From Romanomermis culicivorax (lineage: Eukaryota; Nematoda; Enoplea; Mermithida; Mermithidae), in assembly GCA_963922205.1 (NCBI GenBank), contig CAWUHX010000096.1:1-64000 (forward strand): 64,000 nt of DNA, given 5' to 3'. Under the pieces are notes generated by a model. It was not told where the DNA came from, did no database searches, and worked only from the letters and a program-made list of their open reading frames with translations. Shown in pieces: positions 55,606 to 64,000 of the stretch (position 1 is its first letter; the number at the start of each line of letters is the position of its first letter). Both the position numbers and the translations under genes were made by a program.

Positions 55606-57330
55606 CATGACTCCACCAGCAAATCATTAAAAAACTACAACAGATCAAAAAAGACCTCCAAATATCTCTTTCAGATAATTTCCTCTCCAACAATAGCCCA
55701 ATAGTAATATATCCAGTTTTTAACGCCTTTATGACCATTCAGACTACTTTATCATTCCATATCTCAAGAACCATTCTGACAATCGGCCTAAAACTCACCC
55801 TCATCAAAAACCAACTACCAAACAATCTGAAAACGCCTTTCCCATAACGTCAAAAATTTTTTCCCTCATAATTCAGACTTAACAAAATGCCAATTATGCA
55901 TCAAAATAAGGATAACAGATTTGCATCACTCCACAACTTAATCAACACCCAAAAACGACATGACTCCACCAGCAAATCATTAACAAACTATAACAGATCA
56001 AAAAAGACATCCAAATCTCTCTTTCAGATAATTTTCTCTTCAACAATAGCGCAAAAGTAATATATCAAGTTTTTAATGTTTTTTGACCATTTGCACTACT
56101 TTATCATTCCATATCTCAAGAACTAATCTGACAATCGGCCTAAAACTCACCCTGATCAATAACCAACTACTAAACAATCTGAAAATGCTTTTCTCAAAGC
56201 GTCCAAGATTTTTTTCACAATTATTCAGACTCAACAAAATGCCAATTATGCATCAAAATAACGATAACACATTTGAACCATTTCCACAAATTAATCAACA
56301 CCCCAAAACGACATGACTCCACCAGCAAATCATTAAAAAACTACAACAGATCAAAAAAGACCTCCAAATATCTCTTTCAGATAATTTCCTCTCCAACAAT
56401 AGCCCAATAGTAATATATCCAGTTTTTAACGCCTTTATGACCATTCAGACTACTTTATCATTCCATATCTCAAGAACCATTCTGACAATCGGCCTAAAAC
56501 TCACCCTCATCAAAAACCAACTACCAAACAATCTGAAAACGCCTTTCCCATAACGTCAAAAATTTTTTCCCTCATAATTCAGACTTAACAAAATGCCAAT
56601 TATGCATCAAAATAACGATAACAGATTTGCATCACTCCACGACTTAATGAACACCCAAAAACGACATGACTCCACCAGCAAATCATCAACAACTACAACC
56701 GATCAAAAAAGACATCCAAATCTCCCTTTCAGATGTTTTTCTCTTCAACTATAGCCCAAAAGTAATATATCAGGTTTTTAACACCTTTTTGAACATTCGG
56801 ACTACTTTATTTTTCCATATCTCAAGAACCATTCTGACAATCGGCCTAAAACTCACCCTGATCAATAACCAACTACCAAACAATCTGAAAACGCCTTTCC
56901 CATGAGGTCAAAAAAATTTTCCCATTAACTCAGACTTAACAAAATGCCAATTATGCATCAAAATAACAATAACAGATTTGCATCACTCGACCACTTAATC
57001 AACACTCCAAAGCGACATGACTCCACCAGCAAATCATTAACAAACTATAACAGATCAAAAAAGATCTCCAAATGTCTCTTTCAGATAATTTCCTCTTCAA
57101 CAATAGCTCAAAAGTAATATATCAGGTTTCTTATGTTTCTTGACCATTGGTACTACTTTATCATTCCATATCTCAAGAACCAATCTGACAATCGGCCTAA
57201 AACTCACCCTCATCAATAACCAACTACCAAACAATCTGAAAACGCCTTTCCCATAACGTCAAAAAGTTTTCCCTCATAACTCAGACTTAACAAAATGCTA
57301 ATTATGCATCAAAATAATGATAACAGATTT

Positions 57331-57334
57331 GCAC
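57331..57334. repeat. Target-site duplication, left copy (GCAC)
   Basis: GCAC is repeated at 57794-57797. Removing the element and one GCAC restores the monomer reading TTTGCACCACTCC, which is seen intact in other copies, for example near 59551 and 60961. A 4-bp duplication suits insertion by an LTR-retrotransposon integrase. Confidence 0.9.
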
Positions 57335-57392
57335 TGTCACGTGTCGCACGTCCGTACATCACCCCTTCGTACCAGTCGCAACACCGGCTCGG

Positions 57393-57404
57393 TAGTTCAA
57401 TCGG
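57393..57404 (+). promoter_or_regulatory. Pol III A box (5' LTR)
   Basis: TAGTTCAATCGG fits the A-box pattern TRGYNNANNNG. It lies in the D-arm position of the tRNA-like sequence, about 31 bp before the B box, a normal spacing. Confidence 0.75.
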
Positions 57405-57435
57405 TAGAACGCTGCACTATAGTCAACGAGATCCG

Positions 57436-57446
57436 GGTTCGAATCC
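57436..57446 (+). promoter_or_regulatory. Pol III B box (5' LTR)
   Basis: GGTTCGAATCC is a perfect match to the B-box consensus GGTTCGANTCC recognised by TFIIIC. It occupies the T arm of the tRNA-like sequence. Confidence 0.82.
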
Positions 57447-57459
57447 CGGTCGAGCATTA

Positions 57460-57464
57460 TTTTT
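57460..57464 (+). terminator. Pol III T5 terminator (5' LTR)
   Basis: TTTTT starts three bases after the tRNA-like sequence. A Pol III transcript would be about 80 nt and would stop inside the LTR. Confidence 0.6.
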
Positions 57465-57520
57465 CAAAACGGTGTTTGGCGATGGTTACGATGACAACGC
57501 GTTTACCCATTTACGTGTCA

Positions 57521-57538
57521 TGGCGAGGCTTGGATTGG
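57521..57538 (+). promoter_or_regulatory. Candidate primer-binding site of the miniature element
   Basis: TGGCGAGGCTTGGATTGG starts directly after the 5' LTR. The TGG start fits annealing to a tRNA CCA tail. When the complement is laid over a tRNA 3' end, the conserved T-loop bases fall about three positions out of register. Either the match is shorter than 18 bases or a tRNA fragment acts as primer. The primer tRNA is not identified. Confidence 0.5.
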
Positions 57539-57539
57539 T

Positions 57540-57553
57540 CCCACATTGGTGGG
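57540..57553 (+). other. Hairpin 1 in the internal region
   Basis: CCCAC-ATTG-GTGGG is a perfect 5-bp stem with a 4-base loop. It may be extended by GG/CC across a one-base bulge (57537-57555). It lies immediately after the candidate primer-binding site, where retroelement RNAs often carry dimerisation or packaging structures. That role is inference. Confidence 0.55.
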
Positions 57554-57575
57554 CCGCAGAACCTGCATCTTCAAC

Positions 57576-57589
57576 GGACGAAGTCGTCC
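57576..57589 (+). other. Hairpin 2 in the internal region
   Basis: GGACGAAGTCGTCC is self-complementary except for its two central bases: GGACGA/TCGTCC with an AG centre, more likely a 5-bp stem with loop AAGT in RNA. The near-palindrome could also pair between two RNA copies. Confidence 0.55.
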
Positions 57590-57596
57590 TTCTTTC

Positions 57597-57607
57597 AAGT
57601 GGGGGAA
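57597..57607 (+). promoter_or_regulatory. Polypurine tract of the miniature element
   Basis: AAGTGGGGGAA abuts the TG of the 3' LTR. It is the expected plus-strand primer position, with one T interrupting the purines. Confidence 0.8.
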
Positions 57608-57665
57608 TGTCACGTGTCGCACGTCCGTACATCACCCCTTCGTACCAGTCGCAACACCGGCTCGG

Positions 57666-57677
57666 TAGTTCAATCGG
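57666..57677 (+). promoter_or_regulatory. Pol III A box (3' LTR)
   Basis: TAGTTCAATCGG, identical to the copy in the 5' LTR. Confidence 0.72.
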
Positions 57678-57708
57678 TAGAACGCTGCACTATAGTCAAC
57701 GAGATCCG

Positions 57709-57719
57709 GGTTCGAATCC
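57709..57719 (+). promoter_or_regulatory. Pol III B box (3' LTR)
   Basis: GGTTCGAATCC, a perfect consensus match, identical to the copy in the 5' LTR. Confidence 0.8.
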
Positions 57720-57732
57720 CGGTCGAGCATTA

Positions 57733-57737
57733 TTTTT
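57733..57737 (+). terminator. Pol III T5 terminator (3' LTR)
   Basis: A TTTTT run three bases after the second tRNA-like sequence. Confidence 0.58.
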
Positions 57738-57793
57738 CAAAATGGTGTTTGGCGATGGTTACGATGACAACGCGTTTACCCATTTACGTGTCA

Positions 57794-57797
57794 GCAC
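57794..57797. repeat. Target-site duplication, right copy (GCAC)
   Basis: It matches 57331-57334 and is followed by CACTCCACAACTC, the expected continuation of the interrupted monomer. Confidence 0.9.
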
Positions 57798-60700
57798 CAC
57801 TCCACAACTCAATCAACACCCCAAAACGACATGACTCCACCAGCAAATCATTGACAAACTACAACAGATCAGAAGAGTCCTCCAAATCTCTCTGTCAGAT
57901 AATTTTCTCTTCAACAATAGCCCAATAGTAATATCTGGTTTTTAACGCCTTCATGACCATTCAGACTACTTTATCATTCCATATCTCAAGAACCATTCTG
58001 ACAATCGGCCTAAAACTCACCCTGATCAATAACCAACTACCAAACAATCTGAAAACGCCTTTCCCATGAGGTCAAAAAAATTTTCCCATTAACTCAGACT
58101 TAACAAAATGCCAATTATGCATCAAAATAACGATAACAGATTTGCATCACTCGACCACTTAATCAACACCCCAAAGCAACATGACTCCACCAGCAAATCA
58201 TTAACAAACTATAACAGATCAAAAAAGATCTCCAAATGTCTCTTTCAGATAATTTCCTCTTCAACAATAGCTCAAAAGTAATATATCAGGTTTCTTATGG
58301 TTTTTGACCATTGGTACTACTTTATCATTCCATATCTCAAGAACCAATCTGACAATCGGCCTAAAACTCACCCTCATCAATAACCAACTACCAAACAATC
58401 TGAAAACGCCTTTCCCATAACGTCAAAAATTTTTTCTCTCATAATTCAGAGTTAACAAAATGCCAATTACGCATCAAAATAAGGATAACAGATTTGCATC
58501 ACTCCACAACTTAATCAACACCCAAAAACGACATGACTCCACCAGCAAATCATTAACAAACTATAACAGATCAAAAAAGACATCCAAATCTCTCTTTCAG
58601 ATAATTTTCTCTTCAACAATAGCACAAAAGTAATATATCAAGTTTTTAATGTTTTTTGACCATTTGTACTACTTTATCATTCCATATCTCAAGAACTAAC
58701 CTGACAATCGGCCTAAAACTCACCCTGATCAATAACCAACTACTAAACAATCTGAAAATGCTTTTCTCATAGCGTCCAAGATTTTTTTCACAATTATTCA
58801 GACTCAACAAAATGCCAATTATGCATCAAAATAACCATAACACATTTGAACCATTTCCACAAATTAATCAACACCCGTAAACGACATGACTCCACCAGCA
58901 AATCATTAAAAAACTACAACAGATCAAAAAAGACCTCCAAATATCTCTTTCAGATAATTTCCTCTCCAACAATAGCCCAATAGTAATATATCCAGTTTTT
59001 AACGCCTTTATGACTATTCAGACTACTTTATCATTCCATATCTCAAGAACCATTCTGACAATCGGCCTAAAACTCACCCTGATCAATAACCAACTACCAA
59101 ACAATCTGAAAACGCCTTTCCCATGAGGTCAAAAAAATTTTCCCATTAACTCAGACTTAACAAAATGCCAATTATGCATCAAAATAACGATAACAGATTT
59201 GCATCACTCGACCACTTAATCAACACCCCAAAGCGACATGACTCCACCAGCAAATCATTAACAAACTATAACAGATCAAAAAAGATCTCCAAATGTCTCT
59301 TTCAGATAATTTCCTCTTCAACAATAGCTCAAAAGTAATATATCAGGTTTCTTATGTTTTTTGACCATTGGTACTACTTTATCATTCCATATCTCAAGAA
59401 CCAATCTGACAATCGGCCTAAAACTCACCCTCATCAATAACCAACTACCAAACAATCTGAAAACGCCTTTCCCATAACGTCAAAAATTTTTTCCCTCATA
59501 ACTCAGACTTAACAAAATGCTAATTATGCATCAAAATAATGATAACAGATTTGCACCACTCCACAACTCAATCAAAACCCCAAAACGACATGACTCCACC
59601 AGCAAATCATTGACAAACTACAACAGATCAGAAGAGACCTCCAAATCTCTCTGTCAGATAATTTTCTCTTCAACAATAGCCCAATAGTAATATATCCGGT
59701 TTTTAACGCCTTTATGACCATTCAGACTACTTTATCATTCCATATCTCAAGAACCATTCTGACAATCGGCCTAAAACTCACCCTCATCAATAACCAACTA
59801 CCAAACAATCTGAAAACGCCTTTCCCATAACGTCAAAAATTTTTTCTCTCATAATTCAGACTTAACAAAATGCCAATTACGCATCAAAATAAGGATAACA
59901 GATTTGCATCACTCCACAACTTAATCAACACCCAAAAACGACATGACTCCACCAGCAAATCATTAACAAACTATAACAGATCAAAAAAGACATCCAAATC
60001 TCTCTTTCAGATAATTTTCTCTTCAACAATAGCCCAAAAGTAATATATCAAGTTTTTAATGTTTTTTGACCATTTGTACTACTTTATCATTCCATATCTC
60101 AAGAACTAACCTGACAATCGGCCTAAAACTCACCCTGATCAATAACCAACTACTAAACAATCTGAAAATGCTTTTCTCATAGCGTCCAAGATTTTTTTCA
60201 CAATTATTCAGACTCAACAAAATGCCAATTATGCATCAAAATAACCATAACACATTTGAACCATTTCCACAAATTAATCAACACCCCAAAACGACATGAC
60301 TCCACCAGCAAATCATTAAAAAACTACAACAGATCAAAAAAGACCTCCAAATATCTCTTTCAGATAATTTCCTCTTCAACAATAGCCCAATAGTAAAATA
60401 TCCAGTTTTTAACGCCTTAATGACTATTCAGACTACTTTATCATTCCATATCTCAAGAACCATTCTGACAATCGGCCTAAAACTCACCCTGATCAATAAC
60501 CAACTACCAAACAATCTGAAAACGCCTTTCCCATGAGGTCAAAAAAATTTTCCCATTAACTCAGACTTAACAAAATGCCAATTATGCATCAAAATAACGA
60601 TAACAGATTGGCATCACTCGACCACTTAATCAACACCCCAAAGCGACATGACTCCACCAGCAAATCATTAACAAACTATAACAGATCAAAAAAGATCTCC

Positions 60701-63700
60701 AAATGTCTCTTTCAGATAATTTCCTCTTCAACAATAGCTCAAAAGTAATATATCAGGTTTCTTATGTTTTTTGACCATTGGTACTACTTTATCATTCCAT
60801 ATCTCAAGAACCAATCTGACAATCGGCCTAAAACTCACCCTCATCAATAACCAACTACCAAACAATCTGAAAACGCCTTTCCCATAACGTCAAAAATTTT
60901 TTCCCTCATAACTCAGACTTAACAAAATGCTAATTATGCATCAAAATAATGATAACAGATTTGCACCACTCCACAACTCAATCAAAACCCCAAAACGACA
61001 TGACTCCACCAGCAAATCATTGACAAACTACAACAGATCAGAAGAGACCTCCAAATCTCTCTGTCAGATAATTTTCTCTTCAACAATAGCCCAAAAGTAA
61101 TATATCCGGTTTTTAACGCCTTTATGACCATTCAGACTACTTTATCATTCCATATCTCAAGAACCATTCTGACAATCGGCCTAAAACTCACCCTCATCAA
61201 TAACCAACTACCAAACAATCTGAAAACGCCTTTCCCATAACGTCAAAAATTTTTTCTCTCATAATTCAGAGTTAACAAAATGCCAATTACGCATCAAAAT
61301 AAGGATAACAGATTTGCATCACTCCACAACTTAATCAACACCCAAAAACGACATGACTCCACCAGCAAATCATTAACAAACTATAACAGATCAAAAAAGA
61401 CATCCAAATCTCTCTTTCAGATAATTTTCTCTTCAACAATAGCACAAAAGTAATATATCAAGTTTTTAATGTTTTTTGACCATTTGTACTACTTTATCAT
61501 TCCATATCTCAAGAACTAATCTGACAATCGGCCTAAAACTCACCCTGATCAATAACCAACTACTAAACAATCTGAAAATGCTTTTCTCATAGCGTCCAAG
61601 ATTTTTTTCACAATTATTCAGACTCAACAAAATGCCAATTATGCATCAAAATAACGATAACACATTTGAACCATTTCCACAAATTAATCAACACCCCAAA
61701 ACGACATGACTCCACCAGCAAATCATTAAAAAACTACAACAGATCAAAAAAGACCTCCAAATATCTCTTTCAGATAATTTCCTCTCCAACAATAGCCCAA
61801 TAGTAAAATATCCAGTTTTTAACGCCTTTATGACCATTCAGACTACTTTATCATTCCATATCTCAAGAACCATTCTGACAATCGGCCTAAAACTCACCCT
61901 CATCAAGAACCAACTACCAAACAATCTGAAAACGCCTTTCCCATAACGTCAAAAATTTTTTCTCTCATAATTCAGACTTAACAAAATGCCAATTACGCAT
62001 CAAAATAACGATAACAGATTTGCATCACTCCATGACTTAATCAACACCCAAAAACGACATGACTCCACCAGCAAATCATCGACAACTACAACCGATCAAA
62101 AAAGACATCCAAAGCTCTCTTTCAGATGTTTTTCTCTTCAACAATAGCCCAAAAGTAATATATCAGGTTTTTAACACCTTTTTGAACATTTGGACTACTT
62201 TATTTTTCCATATCTCAAGAACCATTCTGACAATCGGCCTAAAACTCACCCTGATCAATAACCAACTACCAAACAATCTGAAAACGCCTTTCCCATGAGG
62301 TCAAGAAAATTTTCCCATTAACTCAGACTTAACAAAATGCCAATTATGCATCAAAATAACGATAACAGATTTGCATCACTCGACCACTTAATCAACACCC
62401 CAAAGCGACATGACTCCACCAGCAAATCATTAACAAACTATAACAGATCAAAAAAGATCTCCAAATGTCTCTTTCAGATAATTTCCTCTTCAACAATAGC
62501 TCAAAAGTAATATATCAGGTTTCTTATGTTTTTTGACCATTGGTACTACTTTATCATTCCATATCTCAGAAACCAATCTGACAATCGGCCTAAAACTCAC
62601 CCTCATCAATAACCAACTACCACACAATCTGAAAACGCCTTTCCCATAACGTCAAAAATTTTTTTCCTCATAACTCAGAGTTAACAAAATGCTAATTATG
62701 CATCAAAATAATGATAGCTGATTTGCACCACTCCACAACTCAATCAACACCCCAAAACGACATGACTCCACCAGCAAATCATTGACAAACTACAACAGAT
62801 CAGAAGAGACCTCCAAATCTCTCTGTCAGATAATTTTCTCTTCAACAATAGCCCAATAGTAATATATCCGGTTTTTAACGCCTTTATGACCATTCAGACT
62901 ACTTTATCATTCCATATCTCAAGAACCATTCTGACAATCGGCCTAAAACTCACCCTCATCAATAACCAACTACGAAACAATCTGAAAACGCCTTTCCCAT
63001 AACGTCAAAAATTTTTTCTCTCATAATTCAGAGTTAACAAAATGCCAATTACGCATCAAAATAAGGATAACAGATTTGCATCACTCCACAACTTAATCAA
63101 CACCCAAAAACGACATGACTCCACCAGCAAATCATTAACAAACTATAACAGATCAAAAAAGACATCCAAATCTCTCTTTCAGATAATTTTCTCTTCAACA
63201 ATAGCACAAAAGTAATATATCAAGTTTTTAATGTTTTTTGACCATTTGTACTACTTTATCATTCCATATCTCAAGAACTAACCTGACAATCGGCCTAAAA
63301 CTCACCCTGATATATAACCAACTACTAAACAATCTGAAAATGCTTTTCTCATAGCGTCCAAGATTTTTTTCACAATTATTCAGACTCAACAAAATGCCAA
63401 TTATGCATCAAAATAACCATAACACATTTGAACCATTTCCACAAATTAATCAACACCCCTAAACGACATGACTCCACCAGCAAATCATTGAAAAACTACA
63501 ACAGATCAAAAAAGACCTCCAAATTTATCTTTCAGATAATTTCCTCTCCAACAATAGCCCAATAGTAATATATCCAGTTTTTAAGGCCTTTTTGACCACT
63601 CAGACTACTTTATCATTCCATATCTCAAGAACCATTCTGACAATCGGCCTAAAACTCACCCTCATCAAAAACCAACTACCACACAATCTGAAAACGCCTT

Positions 63701-64000
63701 TCCCATAAGGTCAAAAATTTTTTTCCACATAACTCAGACTTAACAAAATGCCAATTATGCATCAAAATAACGATAACAGATTTGGATCACACGACCACTT
63801 AATCAACACCCCAAAGCAACATGACTCCACCAGCAAATCATTAAAAAACTACAACAGATCAAAAAAGACCTCCAAATATCTCTTTCAGATAATTTCCTCT
63901 CCAACAATAGCCCAATAGTAAAATATCCAGTTTTTAACGCCTTTATGACCATTCAGACTACTTTATCATTCCATATCTCAAGAACCATTCTGACAATCGG
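57798..64000 (+). repeat. Satellite array, block 3 (~17.6 copies)
   Basis: The same satellite continues in the same orientation and phase as before the miniature element and runs off the right edge. A marker CCCATGAGGTC occurs near 58065, 59122, 60532 and 62294, and also at 55355 and 56901 in block 2. The spacings of about 1,057, 1,410 and 1,762 bp equal 3, 4 and 5 monomers. No gene is seen. Confidence 0.96.
59237..59588 (+). repeat. Exemplar satellite monomer, form B
   Basis: A 352-bp monomer with cassette CAGGTTTCTTATG, TTTTTTGACCATTGGTAC. Closely related copies with CATTTGTAC are frequent between 11 and 31 kb. Form B shares its T-rich second half with form C and its CAGG start with form D, which suggests exchange between forms. 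Confidence 0.86.

Larger units (their letters stand above)
37261..57334 (+). repeat. Satellite array, block 2 (~57 copies)
   Basis: This is the same monomer family and orientation as before the retrotransposon. Block 2 is rich in alternating forms C and A, with form D and B copies interspersed. The first monomer is cut at its left edge by the retrotransposon and is more divergent than average. Phase is kept throughout except at the 135-bp fragment near 55.5 kb. No host gene is seen. Open frames of 65-104 codons are chance by-products of the repeat. Confidence 0.97.
57386..57457 (+). tRNA. tRNA-like gene in the 5' LTR (anticodon arm degenerate)
   Basis: The acceptor strands GGCTCGG and TCGAGCA pair at six of seven positions (the first pair is G/A). 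The D stem GTTC/GAAC is perfect around an AATCGGTA loop. The T arm CCGGG-TTCGAAT-CCCGG is perfect. In the standard register the anticodon stem CTGCA/CAACG pairs only at its outer position and the loop CTATAGT would give anticodon ATA. An offset register CGCTG/CAACG gives four of five pairs but a 9-base loop. It is therefore probably not a working tRNA, but the Pol III promoter is intact. It could instead be described as the head of a tRNA-derived SINE captured by an LTR element. Since it sits inside both LTRs, it moves with the element. Confidence 0.6.
57335..57520 (+). repeat. 5' LTR of the miniature element (186 bp)
   Basis: It begins TGTCACGTGTCGCACG and ends TTTACGTGTCA. It includes a CACGTG palindrome at 57338-57343, a tRNA-like sequence at 57386-57457 and a T5 run at 57460-57464. 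The GC content is clearly higher than in the surrounding satellite. No TATA box is evident. Confidence 0.88.
57659..57730 (+). tRNA. tRNA-like gene in the 3' LTR (identical copy)
   Basis: This is the exact duplicate of the tRNA-like sequence 273 bp upstream, with the same intact D and T arms and the same degenerate anticodon arm. It exists as a second copy because the LTR is duplicated by reverse transcription. Confidence 0.6.
57335..57793 (+). mobile_element. TRIM-like miniature LTR retroelement with tRNA-like genes in its LTRs
   Basis: The element is 459 bp long: 186-bp LTR, 87-bp internal region, 186-bp LTR. The LTRs start TG and end CA, with an imperfect terminal inverted repeat (TGTCACGT against TGACACGT, 7 of 8). 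The LTRs differ only at 57470 (C) versus 57743 (T). The internal region starts with TGG and ends with the purine tract AAGTGGGGGAA directly before the 3' LTR. A GCAC target duplication flanks the whole. There is no coding capacity, so mobilisation would need proteins from another LTR element. The purine tract and LTR ends differ from those of the gypsy-type element at 32.4-37.3 kb, so that element is not an obvious partner. TRIMs are a known class. One with a tRNA-like gene inside the LTR is unusual. Confidence 0.88.
57608..57793 (+). repeat. 3' LTR of the miniature element (186 bp)
   Basis: It is identical in length to the 5' LTR and differs from it by one base (T at 57743 where the 5' copy has C). 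It is followed by GCAC and then satellite. Confidence 0.88.

Noticed and set aside
50656-56316. Four nearly identical 77-codon frames
   Set aside because: They arise where a TAG in the form C monomer end (CTCATAGCG) is changed to AAG, letting the frame run into the next monomer. They have no coding signature.
57335-57793. Simple tandem duplication of a tRNA-derived SINE
   Set aside because: The target duplication lies only at the outer ends. The repeats have TG...CA ends and are separated by a purine tract and a TGG-start region, which an LTR structure explains better. A SINE origin of the tRNA part itself remains possible.
57295-57928. Two overlapping open frames of 179 and 203 codons
   Set aside because: They span satellite, both LTRs and both tRNA-like sequences, and their internal repeat is the LTR duplication. 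They are chance frames through noncoding DNA.

Overview
This is eukaryotic, almost certainly invertebrate animal, heterochromatin. About 58.6 of the 64 kb is one AT-rich tandem satellite with a monomer near 352-353 bp, roughly 166 copies, all head-to-tail in the same orientation. It contains no host gene that I can support. Two LTR retroelements interrupt it. The window begins with an untrimmed cDNA/whole-genome-amplification primer sequence (17-41), which points to amplified long-read DNA from a small specimen and marks an artificial contig end.

Layout. 1-41: technical sequence. 42-32401: satellite block 1, about 92 monomers. 32402-37262: a degenerate Ty3/gypsy-type LTR retrotransposon with one long pol reading frame (RT, RNase H, integrase with a DD35E core and a GPY motif). 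It has no recognisable gag, carries a stop codon inside the protease, and its 3' LTR is cut short. The satellite resumes about 175 bp out of phase after it. 37261-57334: satellite block 2, about 57 monomers, with a 135-bp broken monomer at 55471-55605. 57335-57793: a complete 459-bp miniature LTR element (TRIM-like) in a perfect 4-bp target duplication. 57798-64000: satellite block 3, about 17.6 monomers.

The satellite is not homogeneous. Monomers fall into at least four forms, distinguished by a cassette about 90-135 bp into the unit. These forms are ordered into local higher-order repeats, for example 1,761 bp = 5 monomers around 26-31 kb, and offsets of 1,410, 1,760, 3,173, 3,877 and 4,931 bp elsewhere. 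This is the pattern expected from unequal exchange in a centromeric or pericentromeric array. All short reading frames in the array are by-products of the repeat.

The most unusual object is the miniature element at 57335-57793. It has two 186-bp LTRs differing at one base, TG...CA ends, a polypurine tract and only 87 bp of internal DNA holding two short hairpins. Each LTR carries a tRNA-like gene with matching RNA polymerase III A and B boxes and a T5 terminator. This resembles in concept the plant Cassandra TRIMs, whose LTRs carry 5S rRNA sequence, but here the captured gene is tRNA-like. It inserted recently and after local satellite amplification, because neighbouring equivalent monomers show the empty site.
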